A stretch of 57,575 nucleotides of DNA from Brevundimonas sp. (GCA_003248965.1 QFQU01000023.1:1-57575), one strand, 5' to 3'; positions 33,587 to 42,158 are shown, numbered from the stretch's first letter. A program made the numbers and translations. The notes: generated by a model not told the origin, from the sequence alone.

Positions 33587-33672
33587 CCTGACGGTCTTTT
33601 TTCTGAGCCAAGCTGCGGATTTGGCTGAGGAAAAAGATCCCGAAAGGTCCCGAAAACGCCTGACGGTCTTTT
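33587..33672 (+). repeat. 14-bp direct repeat and hairpin upstream of the integrase
   Basis: CCTGACGGTCTTTT occurs at 33587-33600 and 33659-33672. Between them are an inverted repeat (AGCCAA at 33606-33611 with TTGGCT at 33621-33626) and a tandem TCCCGAAA. They lie between attL and the integrase start and could be integrase arm sites or control elements. With the terminator at 33473, they are all I see in the 290-bp gap. Confidence 0.5.
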
Positions 33673-33686
33673 GGAGTGAAAACGGC

Positions 33687-34940
33687 ATGCTCACCGACGC
33701 TGAATTGCGAAATACCCGTGGAAAAACGAAGCCTTACAAAAAGACCGACAGGGACGGTCTCTACGTCCTCGTAACACCGACAGGCGGCATCGCTTTCAAG
33801 TACGACTACCGCTTCAACGGGCGGCGCGAGACGGTCACGTTCGGCGCCTACGGCCCGACCGGGCTCTCGCTCGCCAGGGCGCGGGAGAAGCTGGTCGAAG
33901 CGAAGCGCCAGATCGCCGAAGGCGTTTCGCCGGCGTTGGACAAGCAGCGCGTCAAGCGCCGGCTGAAGGAGGCCCAGAGGTTCGAGCAGGTGGCGATCCG
34001 ATGGATGGATCATGCGCCGATGGCCGACAGCACCCGCAACATGCGGCGATCCATCTTCAACCGGGAAATCCTGCCTCAATGGCGCACCCGCCTGCTGAAC
34101 GAGATCACCCCCAACGATCTTCGCGCCCACTGCAAGACGATCGTCGAGCGGGGCGCGCCGGCGACGGCTGTCCACGTCCGGGACATCGTCAAACAGATCT
34201 ACGCCTACGCCATCCTGCACGGCGAGAAGATCGACAATCCCGCGGACGGGGTGGGGCCGGCCTCCATCGCCACCTTCCGGCCGCGCGATCGGTCGCTGTC
34301 GCCGACGGAGATCCGGATCGCGCTGAACCTGTTGGGGGAGGTGGCGACCCTGCCGACGATCCGCCTCGGCCTGAAGTTCATCCTGCTGAGCATGGTTCGC
34401 AAGAGCGAGCTGCAGGATGGCGTCTGGGACGAGGTCGACTTCGCCAACGCGGTCTGGTCGATTCCGAAGGAACGGATGAAGCGGTCGCGGCCGCACAACG
34501 TCTACCTCTCGACCCAGATGCTCGACATCCTGATCGCGCTGAAGACCTGCGCCGGAAACTCCCGTTACATCCTGCCCTCGCGCTATGACGCCGACGCGCC
34601 GATGTCGCGGGCGACCTTCAACCGGGTAACCTCGGCGATCGCCGAGCGGGCGCGCGAGCGGGACCTGCCGCTGGAGCCCTTCACGGTCCACGACCTGCGG
34701 CGCACCGCCTCGACGCTTCTGCACGAGATGGGCTTCAACTCGGACTGGATCGAGAAATGTCTGGCCCACGAGGAGCGGTCGTCCCGCGGCGTCTACAACA
34801 AGGCCGAGTTCGAGGCCCAGCGCCGTCACATGGCCCAGGAGTGGTCGAACGCCGTGGACGCCTGGGAGGGCGGGCGGGCGTTCACGCCCGTGCTCGTCAT
34901 CCCGGAGACGGCCGGTCCTCGCTTCGATCCGCGGCTCTGA
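33687..34940 (+). CDS. Tyrosine-type integrase (P4-like, DUF4102 N-terminus)
   Basis: The 417-residue product has an N-terminal arm-binding DUF4102-type domain (residues 1-85, RGKTKPYKKTDRDGLYVLVT). A core-binding domain follows, then the catalytic domain with R238 (MVRKSEL), H335/R338 (HDLRRTAST), H361 and nucleophile Y370 (GVYNK), so all key residues are present. It should catalyse site-specific insertion and excision at guaA. I chose the ATG at 33687 with GGAG upstream; the frame extends to 33465 but covers direct repeats. Its 3' end overlaps the AlpA-like gene on the other strand by 44 bp. Confidence 0.93.
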   Translation: MLTDAELRNTRGKTKPYKKTDRDGLYVLVTPTGGIAFKYDYRFNGRRETVTFGAYGPTGLSLARAREKLVEAKRQIAEGVSPALDKQRVKRRLKEAQRFEQVAIRWMDHAPMADSTRNMRRSIFNREILPQWRTRLLNEITPNDLRAHCKTIVERGAPATAVHVRDIVKQIYAYAILHGEKIDNPADGVGPASIATFRPRDRSLSPTEIRIALNLLGEVATLPTIRLGLKFILLSMVRKSELQDGVWDEVDFANAVWSIPKERMKRSRPHNVYLSTQMLDILIALKTCAGNSRYILPSRYDADAPMSRATFNRVTSAIAERARERDLPLEPFTVHDLRRTASTLLHEMGFNSDWIEKCLAHEERSSRGVYNKAEFEAQRRHMAQEWSNAVDAWEGGRAFTPVLVIPETAGPRFDPRL

Positions 34941-35187
34941 CCGGTCGGCTGACCCGCTTGCGCACGTCAGGCGGCGGAGCCCTGCGGATCGGCTTGGCCC
35001 GGCGAAGCGCGAGCCAGGCCTCGACCTCGGCGAGATCCCAGACCACGCAGCGCGGCGTCAGCAGGAACCGTCTCGGAAACTGGCCGCGCTGCTCCATCTC
35101 CCAGATGGTGCTGTCGGCCAGGGGCACCATCTGGCGCAACTGGGGCTTCTTGATCGTACGCTTCAGCGGGGGGTCGGCCTGGGCCAT
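34897..35187 (-). CDS. AlpA-like HTH regulator / excisionase
   Basis: The 96-residue product has the AlpA/MerR-like short helix-turn-helix. It includes LRQMVPLADSTIWEMEQRGQFPRRFLLTPRCVVWDLAEVEAWLA (a landmark from residue 17 to 60), with the typical recognition helix and the W at the end. AlpA proteins activate integrase genes or act as excisionases of P4-like elements. The C-terminal tail is basic and Pro/Arg-rich and overlaps the integrase end. It is convergent with the integrase and divergent from arsR. Confidence 0.82.
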   Translation of the reverse strand: MAQADPPLKRTIKKPQLRQMVPLADSTIWEMEQRGQFPRRFLLTPRCVVWDLAEVEAWLALRRAKPIRRAPPPDVRKRVSRPVRAADRSEDRPSPG

Positions 35188-35290
35188 CGAATATCTCCAC
35201 AGTGTCGTGGGAATCGAAGTCGAAAGACCGCGTCAGGCCTAGCCGCCAACCTCTCGACCGTAGGCTTACTGCGTTGTGCGCGGAGAGGGC

Positions 35291-35329
35291 TTGCACATAT
35301 CCATATTTCGACTAATTCGGAACTATGGA
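35291..35329 (+). promoter_or_regulatory. arsR promoter with dyad; possible leaderless start
   Basis: TTGCAC (35291-35296) and TAATTC (35313-35318), 16 bp apart, could be -35 and -10. This places the start of transcription at or near the ATG at 35325. The arms TCCATA (35300-35305) and TATGGA (35324-35329) flank an imperfect inner dyad, a likely ArsR operator. No ribosome-binding site is seen. Confidence 0.5.
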
Positions 35330-35660
35330 AACCGAACCCGCGATCCTGGCGCTCGCCGCCCTGGCGCAATCGACGCGGCTGGAGGCGTTCCGCCTGCTCG
35401 TGCGTCACGAACCCGGCGGCTTGCCGGCCGGTGAAATCGCAAACCATCTGGCGATCCCGGCCAACACCCTGTCGTCCCATCTGGGCGTCCTGACCCGCGC
35501 GGGGCTGATCCGCTCCGAGCGTCGCAGCCGGTCGATCATCTACCGGGTCGATCTGGACCGGCTTCGCGACCTGGTCCTCTTCCTGCTCAAGGACTGCTGC
35601 GGGGGCCGGGCGGACCTGTGTGAGCCTCTGCTGGCTGAACTCGCGCCCTGCTGCCCCTGA
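35325..35660 (+). CDS. arsR: ArsR-family arsenite-responsive repressor
   Basis: The 111-residue product is an ArsR/SmtB winged helix with recognition region IPANTLSSHLGVLTRAGLI and wing RRSRSIIYRV. The cysteines C91, C92 and C99 (DCCGGRADLC) lie in the C-terminal helix, as in Acidithiobacillus ferrooxidans ArsR (C95, C96, C102), rather than in the DNA-binding helix. C109-C110 end the protein. It should repress the ars operon and release on As(III) or Sb(III). arsC starts seven bases later. Confidence 0.9.
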   Translation: METEPAILALAALAQSTRLEAFRLLVRHEPGGLPAGEIANHLAIPANTLSSHLGVLTRAGLIRSERRSRSIIYRVDLDRLRDLVLFLLKDCCGGRADLCEPLLAELAPCCP

Positions 35661-35667
35661 GGATCCC

Positions 35668-36093
35668 GTGGACATCGTCATCTATCACAACCCGGCCTGC
35701 GGGACGTCGCGCAACGCGCTTGAACTCGTTCGCCACCTCGGCATCGAGCCGCACGTCGTCGAGTATCTGAAGACCCCGCCGTCGCGCGCCATGGTCGCCT
35801 GGCTGGCCGAACGCACCGGCGCGCCGCTGCGAGACCTGTTGCGCGAGAAGGACACGCCCTTCGCCGAACTGGCGCTCGGGAATCCCGACCTGACGGACGA
35901 TCAGCTTCTGGACGCGATCGAGGCCCATCCGATCCTGCTCAACCGGCCGATCGTCGTCAGTCCCTTGGGCGTCAGGCTCTGCCGGCCGTCCGAAGCCGTG
36001 CTTGACCTTCTGCCCGCTGAGGGCCTCAAACCCTTCACCAAGGAGGACGGCGAGGTGGTCATCGACGTCGACGGCCGGCGGGTGGGACGATGA
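35668..36093 (+). CDS. arsC: Arsenate reductase ArsC (glutaredoxin-linked)
   Basis: ArsC reduces arsenate to arsenite with glutathione/glutaredoxin. The 141-residue product has C11 in NPACGTSRNAL, the Arg in LLREKDTPF, and the pair in LLNRPIVV and GVRLCRP that bind arsenate. The GTG at 35668 follows GAGG; the frame upstream overlaps arsR. The stop overlaps the acr3 start by four bases. Confidence 0.93.
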   Translation: MDIVIYHNPACGTSRNALELVRHLGIEPHVVEYLKTPPSRAMVAWLAERTGAPLRDLLREKDTPFAELALGNPDLTDDQLLDAIEAHPILLNRPIVVSPLGVRLCRPSEAVLDLLPAEGLKPFTKEDGEVVIDVDGRRVGR

Positions 36094-37178
36094 TCGATAC
36101 GCCCGTGTCGGAGGCCGCGCCGCCGCGCCGCCTGTCCTTCCTCGACCGCTGGCTGACGGCGTGGATCTTCGCCGCCATGGGTCTGGGCGTCGCCTTGGGA
36201 ACCCTGGTTCCCGGCCTTCCCGCCTGGGTCGACAGCCTTTCGGTCGGCGCGACCAACATCCCGATCGCCATCGGTCTGATCCTGATGATGTACCCGCCGC
36301 TGGCCAGGGTCCGCTATGAGGCGCTGCCGCGCGTGTTCGCCGACAGGCGCGTGCTGGCCCTGTCCCTGTTCCAGAACTGGGTGCTGGGTCCGGTGCTGAT
36401 GTTCGTCCTTGCGGTCATCTTCCTGCGCGATCAGCCCGAATACATGACCGGCGTCATCCTGATCGGCCTGGCGCGGTGCATCGCCATGGTGCTGGTCTGG
36501 AACCAGCTGGCGCGGGGCGACAATCAGTATGTGGCCGGGCTCGTCGCCTTCAACTCGATCTTCCAGATCCTGTTCTTCAGCCTCTACGCCTGGATCTTCC
36601 TGACCGTCCTGCCGCCGCTGTTCGGCCTGCAGGGCAGCGTGGTCGACGTCAGCGTCTGGACCATCGCCGGCGCCGTTCTGATCTACCTCGGCCTGCCGTT
36701 CCTGGCCGGCTTCCTGACCCGCCGCAGTCTGATCGCCCGCCGGGGCGCCGACTGGTACGAGCGCCGCTTCCTGCCGCGCATCGGGCCGATCACCCTGGTC
36801 GCCCTGCTGTTCACCATCGTGGTCATGTTCAGCCTCAAGGGCGGCGAGGTGGTGGCTCTTCCGCTCGACGCCCTGCGCATCGCCATTCCGCTGACCATCT
36901 ACTTCCTCGTCATGTTCGTGGTCAGCTTCCTCCTGGGCAGGCTGATCGAGGCCGACTATCCGCGCACCACAGCCCTGGCCTTCACAGCGGCCTCGAACAA
37001 TTTCGAACTGGCCATCGCGGTGGCCATCGCGGCGTTCGGGCTGACCTCGCCGGTCGCCTTCGCGGCGGTCATCGGGCCGCTGGTCGAGGTGCCGGTGCTG
37101 ATCCTGCTGGTGTCGGTCGCGCTGTGGATGGGCCGGCGCTGGTTCCCGGACACCGCCCCGCCGGCGGACGTCGTCTGA
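36090..37178 (+). CDS. arsB: Arsenite efflux permease, ACR3 family
   Basis: The 362-residue product has ten membrane helices and the ACR3 signature with C130 in GLARCIAMVLVWNQLA, plus AASNNFELAIAVAIAAFG near residue 295. It exports arsenite across the inner membrane. It belongs to the ACR3 family, not the unrelated ArsB family, so the symbol is used only in the broad sense (acr3 is better). The next gene starts in its stop codon (TGATG). Confidence 0.93.
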   Translation: MIDTPVSEAAPPRRLSFLDRWLTAWIFAAMGLGVALGTLVPGLPAWVDSLSVGATNIPIAIGLILMMYPPLARVRYEALPRVFADRRVLALSLFQNWVLGPVLMFVLAVIFLRDQPEYMTGVILIGLARCIAMVLVWNQLARGDNQYVAGLVAFNSIFQILFFSLYAWIFLTVLPPLFGLQGSVVDVSVWTIAGAVLIYLGLPFLAGFLTRRSLIARRGADWYERRFLPRIGPITLVALLFTIVVMFSLKGGEVVALPLDALRIAIPLTIYFLVMFVVSFLLGRLIEADYPRTTALAFTAASNNFELAIAVAIAAFGLTSPVAFAAVIGPLVEVPVLILLVSVALWMGRRWFPDTAPPADVV

Positions 37179-37597
37179 TGATCGGGCTTCACCGCGTCGA
37201 TGCAAACGATTCCGGTCTGATCGCCGCGCTCAGAACCGAGGGCCTGCCGGACCCCGGCGCCGGCCGCTACTTCCGCGCCGACGACGACAGCGCCCTGGCC
37301 GGATACGTCGGCCTGGAAGGGCAGGGGCGGGACCTGCTGCTGCGCTCCCTGGTCGTATCCGCCCACAGGAAGGCGCAAGGCCTCGGAAGCCGCATCCTGA
37401 CCGCCGCCGAAGCCGTGGCGAGCGACATGGGCGGGGAACGTCTTCACCTGCTCACCACGACGGCCGAGCCCTTCTTCATCCGGCGCGGCTTCGTCGCCGC
37501 CGATCGGGAGGCCGCGCCCGAAGCGATCCGGCGAACCGGCGAGTTCACGGACATCTGCCCGGCCTCGGCCGCCTATCTCACCAAGGATCTCGGATGA
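37178..37597 (+). CDS. arsN2: ArsN2-like GNAT acetyltransferase
   Basis: The 139-residue product has the GNAT acetyl-CoA motif (LLLRSLVVSAHRKAQGLGSRIL, a landmark at residues 53-75) and a C-terminal FFIRRGF. Short GNAT proteins of this type are common in ars operons; ArsN1 acetylates arsinothricin/phosphinothricin, and the substrate of ArsN2 is less well known. It shares one base with the acr3 stop and overlaps arsH by four bases, so it is firmly in the operon. Confidence 0.85.
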   Translation: MIGLHRVDANDSGLIAALRTEGLPDPGAGRYFRADDDSALAGYVGLEGQGRDLLLRSLVVSAHRKAQGLGSRILTAAEAVASDMGGERLHLLTTTAEPFFIRRGFVAADREAAPEAIRRTGEFTDICPASAAYLTKDLG

Positions 37598-38346
37598 CCT
37601 TCGCGCGTCTGCGGCCGCTGCCGGATCCGGATCATCTGCCGGCCCTGGACGCGGCTTTTCTGTCGAGCGATCCGGCGGGCGGCCTGGGTCCGCACGACCA
37701 CCCGCCACGCATTCTTCTCCTGTACGGGTCGCTGCGCGAACGCTCCTACTCGCGGCTCTGCGTCGAGGAAGCGGCCCGCCTGCTGCAGCGCATGGGATGC
37801 GAGACCCGCATCTTCGACCCGTCCGACCTGCCCCTGCCGGGCGCGCCCGGCGACGACGCGCACCCGGCGGTGCGAGAGTTGCGCGAGCACGCGCTCTGGT
37901 CGGAAGGCATGGTCTGGTGCAGCCCCGAACGGCACGGTCAGGTGTCCGGCCTGATGAAGCTGCAGATCGATCATCTGCCGCTGAGCCTGGGCGGCATGCG
38001 CCCGACCCAAGGCCGGACGCTCGCGGTCATGCAGGTGTCGGGCGGCTCCCAGAGCTTCAACGCCGTCAACACCCTGCGCCTGCTTGGCCGCTGGATGCGG
38101 ATGATCACCATCCCCAACCAGTCCAGCGTGGCCAAGGCCTTTCAGGAATTCGACGAGGCAGGACGGATGAAGCCCTCGGCCTATTATGAGCGCATCGTCG
38201 ATGTGATGGAGGAACTGGTGCGCTTCACCATCCTCACCCGGCCTCACGCGGTCCAGCTGGTGGACCGCTATTCGGAGCGCAAGGCGGCCGGAACTCCGGT
38301 CGACGCCGCCGCCGACCTTTCGGGGATCGCTATCGCCGCCCAGTAG
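37594..38346 (+). CDS. arsH: ArsH, NADPH-dependent FMN reductase / organoarsenical oxidase
   Basis: The 250-residue product has the flavodoxin-like FMN motif LLLYGSLRERSYSR (residues about 45-58), SPERHGQVSGLMKLQIDHLP and a C-terminal helix. Known ArsH enzymes oxidise trivalent organoarsenicals using NADPH and FMN. It is the last gene of arsR-arsC-acr3-arsN2-arsH, all overlapping or nearly so. It is convergent with hipA, with 12 bp between the stops. Confidence 0.92.
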   Translation: MTFARLRPLPDPDHLPALDAAFLSSDPAGGLGPHDHPPRILLLYGSLRERSYSRLCVEEAARLLQRMGCETRIFDPSDLPLPGAPGDDAHPAVRELREHALWSEGMVWCSPERHGQVSGLMKLQIDHLPLSLGGMRPTQGRTLAVMQVSGGSQSFNAVNTLRLLGRWMRMITIPNQSSVAKAFQEFDEAGRMKPSAYYERIVDVMEELVRFTILTRPHAVQLVDRYSERKAAGTPVDAAADLSGIAIAAQ

Positions 38347-38358
38347 GGCGTCACCGGT

Positions 38359-39609
38359 CTAGAAGGCGGTCCTGAGCGACGGGTCGATGGAGTCGCGCCA
38401 GTCCTCGCCGACCTTGGCGTCCTCGGCGAACGAAGGCCAGCGAGCGACCGCCTCGCGGACCTCCTGGACGATAGCGCGGGCCCGACGGGCATTGATCGCG
38501 GCCGTGCGGGCGCAGGCGTCGAAATCCTCCAGGGTGAAACCGTCGCGCTTGCCGTTCATCGACATCTGATGGCGCGCGGTCCAGTCGCCGTCGGGATTGT
38601 AGCTCCAGGTGATGTCAAAGGCCGGCGACAGGCTCCAGGCCCCGGTGCGGTCCATCAGGAAGGCGATGTTCTTGACGTGGTCGTCCTGGTTGCGGGCGAC
38701 GATGTTGAAGGCCATGCGCCGGAACTGCTCTTCCAGCGCCTCCATCGGCAGGCCGAGGCGGCGCATGACGAACAGCGCCTGTTCGTAGGAATAGGCGTTC
38801 TGGTCGTTGAAATCGTAATGGGCGAGCGCGGCCAGCGACTGCATGTGCAGCTTGCCGCCGCCAGGCAGGCGGTCGAACCGTTTGGTCATGAAATGGCGCC
38901 GGCCGCCCTCTTCAAGGAGCCGGCATTCGGCGACGGCGACGCCGGCGGCGGCGGCCATCCGGGCGTAGGCGTACTCGACCGCGCCGTAGCCTTGCGGGTC
39001 GGTCAGCTCCTTGTCCTTGTTGCCCTTCACGCCGTCGAACTTGAGCAGCCAGTAGTCGAAGCCGTCGCCGGCCTCGACCTGGCCCGAGCGGACTTCGTTG
39101 GTCGCGGCGTTCCAGGCGATCACCGCCTTGGCGCGCGCGCCGCCGGCGGAGGTGCCGACCCGCAGGATGTCGCGCAGGGCCTCGGCCTTCTTTTCGTCAG
39201 CAAAGGAGGAGCGCAGGTCGTTGCGGTGGGTCAGGACTTCCGAGGCCAGTTCGACCAGGGCGTCGAGCTTGATCTTCGTCGCCGCCTTGCGGCGCGGACC
39301 CTTGGCCGGGGCGAACTCCAGCGCGCCCATGCCGCGGCCCTGGGTGGCCAGCCAGGCGTCGATCAGGGTGTTGCCGTACTTGTCGGGCAGGGCGTCGGCC
39401 AGCATGCCGGGCAGGCCGTGAAAGCTGCGCGGATTGAGGTCGGGGAAAGTGTAGACCTCCGGGCCCAGCGGCATCATCAGCGGCGCCACCTGGATGCCGC
39501 TGGCGATGAACGCCGGATCGTAGGCGAAGGCGGCGACGTCGGCGCCGTCTTGCAGCGACACGGCGCCGATGCGGCTTCCCCACAGACGGACCTCGGCGAC
39601 CGTGGTCAT
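38359..39609 (-). CDS. hipA: HipA-type serine/threonine kinase toxin
   Basis: HipA toxins phosphorylate an aminoacyl-tRNA synthetase (GltX in E. coli) and cause growth arrest. The 416-residue product has an N-terminal HipA1 domain. A Gly-rich loop with candidate autophosphorylated S154 (VGTSAGGARAK) follows, then catalytic NQDDHVKN (D309/D310, N314) and metal-binding D332 (PAFDITWSY). All key residues are present, so it should be active. The target is unknown. The start is the ATG at 39609, which overlaps the hipB stop by four bases. Confidence 0.92.
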   Translation of the reverse strand: MTTVAEVRLWGSRIGAVSLQDGADVAAFAYDPAFIASGIQVAPLMMPLGPEVYTFPDLNPRSFHGLPGMLADALPDKYGNTLIDAWLATQGRGMGALEFAPAKGPRRKAATKIKLDALVELASEVLTHRNDLRSSFADEKKAEALRDILRVGTSAGGARAKAVIAWNAATNEVRSGQVEAGDGFDYWLLKFDGVKGNKDKELTDPQGYGAVEYAYARMAAAAGVAVAECRLLEEGGRRHFMTKRFDRLPGGGKLHMQSLAALAHYDFNDQNAYSYEQALFVMRRLGLPMEALEEQFRRMAFNIVARNQDDHVKNIAFLMDRTGAWSLSPAFDITWSYNPDGDWTARHQMSMNGKRDGFTLEDFDACARTAAINARRARAIVQEVREAVARWPSFAEDAKVGEDWRDSIDPSLRTAF

Positions 39610-39953
39610 TGTTCGTCGCCCCAGGTCCACGGCTTCGTGGCCTCCGGAGCCTCGGCCGGGCGGGCGCGCTGGCGCGTCTTGCCGTGGCGCTCGAGCAGGG
39701 CGAGGGGATTGGGCGGGGTCTCGGGCAGCAGCCGGTCGACGCCGTCCAGCCTGTCCAGGGCGCGCAGGCAACGCACGAGGTTGCCGAACTGGGTGGAGGC
39801 TCCGTCCTCAAGCCGCTCGATCGTGCGCTTGGACACGCCGGCGGCTTGGGCGAACTGGGCCTGGGTCATCTGCCGCGCGAGCCGCGCGTCAGCGATCCTG
39901 CGGCCAAACTCGACCAGGGCGGCCTCATCGGTGGTAAGGTTGGTGATCTTCAT
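39606..39953 (-). CDS. hipB: HipB-type antitoxin, XRE-family repressor
   Basis: The 115-residue product has an XRE helix-turn-helix (RLARQMTQAQFAQAAGVSKRTIERLEDG, a landmark at residues 24-51). A linker and a Pro/Arg-rich tail ending in KPWTWGDEQ follow, which may contact HipA. It should neutralise HipA and repress its own operon. There is no ribosome-binding site before the ATG at 39953. The first operator begins four bases upstream of the start codon, and three further copies extend over 140 bp. Confidence 0.9.
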   Translation of the reverse strand: MKITNLTTDEAALVEFGRRIADARLARQMTQAQFAQAAGVSKRTIERLEDGASTQFGNLVRCLRALDRLDGVDRLLPETPPNPLALLERHGKTRQRARPAEAPEATKPWTWGDEQ

Positions 39954-39956
39954 AAT

Positions 39957-40098
39957 TCGCCACTTTCGACGACTTATATAGGGCCGTACACCTTAACTCG
40001 TCAATACTGGCGATTTATAAAATTCATTTATCGGGCAATAATTCGCCAATTATGACGAGTTATGTAGGGAAATGGCTTCAAGTCGCCAGAAGTGGCGA
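39957..40098 (-). promoter_or_regulatory. hipBA promoter with four 16-bp operators
   Basis: Four copies of TCGYCA-N4-TGRCGA: 39957-39972 (one mismatch), 39998-40013, 40043-40058 and 40083-40098 (perfect palindrome). Their starts are 41, 45 and 40 bp apart, roughly four turns of helix. On the minus strand, TTGACG (40004-39999, inside the second copy) and TATATA (39980-39975) form a sigma-70-type promoter with an 18-bp spacer. This resembles the four-operator layout of E. coli hipBA, though the sequence is different. Confidence 0.85.
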
Positions 40099-40163
40099 TT
40101 TGTAGCAGGATGGAGCCAGAGGGCGACGCCCCTCAAGCCGTAGCCTTACGACCGTAGAGGACG

Positions 40164-42101
40164 TCAGCCCTCAGGCGCTGGCCGGGTCGGCTTGGGCGCC
40201 GAGTGCCGGGTGAAGCCGACCACCAGAACGGCGACCGTCAGCAACTGAACGGCGACGCCTTCGACCGTTGGATAGAGGCCGAGGATTTCGATGCGGGGGA
40301 TCCAGGCCAGCGGATGGACATCGAGCCACCCCGCCTCCTGCAGCGCCGCCACCCCCTTGCCGACCAGGACGACCGACAGGATGGCCATGAGGATCGAGCT
40401 CAGGGAGAAGAACCGGCCGATCGGCAGGCGCTTGCTGTAGGCCAGCAGGGCCCAGGCCACCACGGCCAGGATCGCCACCGCCGTCAGGGCGCCGGCCAGC
40501 ATGCCGAGGTGGCCGCCCTGGCTCCAGATCGCCGCATAGAACAGGATGGTCTCGAACACCTCCCGGTAGACCACCACGAAGGCCAGCAGGAACAGGAACC
40601 AGGCCGACCGTTTCGACAAGGCGTGGGAGAGCTTGTCGCGGATGTAGGTCTGCCAGGCGTCGGCATGCGACTTGCCGTGCATCCAGATGCCCACGGAGAC
40701 GAGCACGACGGCCGCCAGAAGCGAGCCGAACCCTTCGGTGAGTTCCCGGCTGGCGCCGCTGATGGAGATGAAGAAGGTCGCGGCCGCCCAGGTGGCGCCG
40801 CCGGCGACCAGCGCGGCCACCCAGCCGCCGTGGACGTAGCGCAGCACCTCGGGGCGTTCAGCCTTCCTGAGGAAGGCGATCATCGCCACCACGATGAGCA
40901 GGGCCTCCAGGCCCTCGCGCAGCAGGATGGTGAAGGCGCCGAGGAAGCTGGCGAGATTGTCCGCCTCCTGGGGCGCAAGGGCCCGCTCGGCCGTGTCCAG
41001 CAGGGCGTTCGCGCGCGCGACCCGGTCCGCGACCTCCTGGGCGGCTGCGCCCCGGCTGATCGAGACGCGCAATTCGGTCATGGCGGTCTCGACCCGGCGC
41101 AGCAGGGCGCCGTCCCGGGCGCCGAGGGCCGGCTCGATCGGCTCGACGCCGTCGAGGTAGGCGGACAGCGCCAGGTCCGTCGCCGTCTTGCGGTCGCCCC
41201 GGCGGTAGGCCGCCTCGCTCTCGGCCAGGCGCGTCCGCGCCAGGGTCAGCGTCGATCCGGCCGGGCGCATCGCCGCCTCGGGGCGACGTCGCAGATAGGC
41301 GGTCAGGGCACGCGCCCGGGGTTCGCCGAGGCGGGTGGCCAGCTCGGCCGGCGTGGTCTGGGTGAGAGCGGCCAGGTCGGGGAAGGCCGCACGGACCGCC
41401 GGATCGCCGTCCCACAGGCGCTTGCCCTCGGCGGCTTCGGCGTCGGTGAAGGCGAAGCGGCCGACATAGAAGGCCAGCGCCCAGCGGTCCTCGGCCGGCA
41501 GGTGCGAGAAGCTGGCCATGGCCGTGCCCTCAAGGCCCTGGTCGATCACCTGGTAGAGGCCGAAGACGCTGCGCTGGCGGGCGCGCTCTACGTCGGCGAA
41601 GGCGATCGCGGGCGGATCTAGCCCCTCGGCGCCCGGGCCGTCGGCGCGCCCAGTCACGCCGTGGCAGACCGAGCACTGCTCGGCATAGAGGGCGGCGCCG
41701 CGGGCCAGGTCGGGCGGGAACGAGGGCGCCAGCGGGCTCGGATAGGCCGTCAGCACCGCGCCGGCCAGGGCCTTGGCCCGGGCGCCGACGACGCGGGGGT
41801 CCGCCTTGTCCCGGATGGCCGCCTGCAGGCCCTCGGCGTCGCGCACCAGAGCGGCCTTGGCCGGGTTGGCCGGCAAGGCGTCCAGGCGCGTCCGAATCTG
41901 GGTGCTGAACTCGATCATCTCGCCGTACTCGGCCGGGTTGACGACCTCGCCGTTGGCCACCGCGCCCGCGTAGTCGACCGCCACATAGTCGAGCAGCCGC
42001 CAGGCCACCTGGGCCTCGGAGGCGGTCGGGGCCTGGGCGAGGGCAGGGGCGGCCAGCCCCAAGGCGAACAGCAGGGCGAGCAGGCGGAACAGAGGACGCA
42101 T
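40164..42101 (-). CDS. pbrT: PbrT-like FTR1 permease with N-terminal cytochrome c domain
   Basis: The 645-residue product has a signal peptide (residues 1-22). A periplasmic part includes a cytochrome c domain with heme motif CSVCH (C143, C146, H147). The FTR1 permease follows with about seven helices and two metal-binding REXXE motifs: REGLE at 395-399 and REVFE at 513-517. FTR1 proteins import Fe(III) after oxidation of Fe(II); the fused form in the pbr operon of Cupriavidus metallidurans is PbrT, which takes up Pb(II). The pbrR-like gene directly upstream supports pbrT, but iron uptake cannot be excluded. Confidence 0.87.
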   Translation of the reverse strand: MRPLFRLLALLFALGLAAPALAQAPTASEAQVAWRLLDYVAVDYAGAVANGEVVNPAEYGEMIEFSTQIRTRLDALPANPAKAALVRDAEGLQAAIRDKADPRVVGARAKALAGAVLTAYPSPLAPSFPPDLARGAALYAEQCSVCHGVTGRADGPGAEGLDPPAIAFADVERARQRSVFGLYQVIDQGLEGTAMASFSHLPAEDRWALAFYVGRFAFTDAEAAEGKRLWDGDPAVRAAFPDLAALTQTTPAELATRLGEPRARALTAYLRRRPEAAMRPAGSTLTLARTRLAESEAAYRRGDRKTATDLALSAYLDGVEPIEPALGARDGALLRRVETAMTELRVSISRGAAAQEVADRVARANALLDTAERALAPQEADNLASFLGAFTILLREGLEALLIVVAMIAFLRKAERPEVLRYVHGGWVAALVAGGATWAAATFFISISGASRELTEGFGSLLAAVVLVSVGIWMHGKSHADAWQTYIRDKLSHALSKRSAWFLFLLAFVVVYREVFETILFYAAIWSQGGHLGMLAGALTAVAILAVVAWALLAYSKRLPIGRFFSLSSILMAILSVVLVGKGVAALQEAGWLDVHPLAWIPRIEILGLYPTVEGVAVQLLTVAVLVVGFTRHSAPKPTRPAPEG

Positions 42102-42158
42102 GGGGAACCTAGTTGTGAGCGGCTCGCATTAGCATTCGCGCCCGGAGACTGTCTCGCT

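Noticed and set aside
33397..33686. tRNA gene as the island's attachment site
   Set aside because: No cloverleaf can be drawn; the border is the guaA 3' end, and the visible stem-loop is a terminator.
35901..37205. 434-codon open frame on the minus strand
   Set aside because: It is antisense to arsC and acr3 and rich in Gln, Asp and Arg without a recognisable domain.
42102..42158. A separate MerR-type promoter for pbrT
   Set aside because: The gap has a GAGAC-A-GTCTC dyad, but it does not match the CTCYAG-N3-CTRGAG rule and no 19-bp spacer pair fits.
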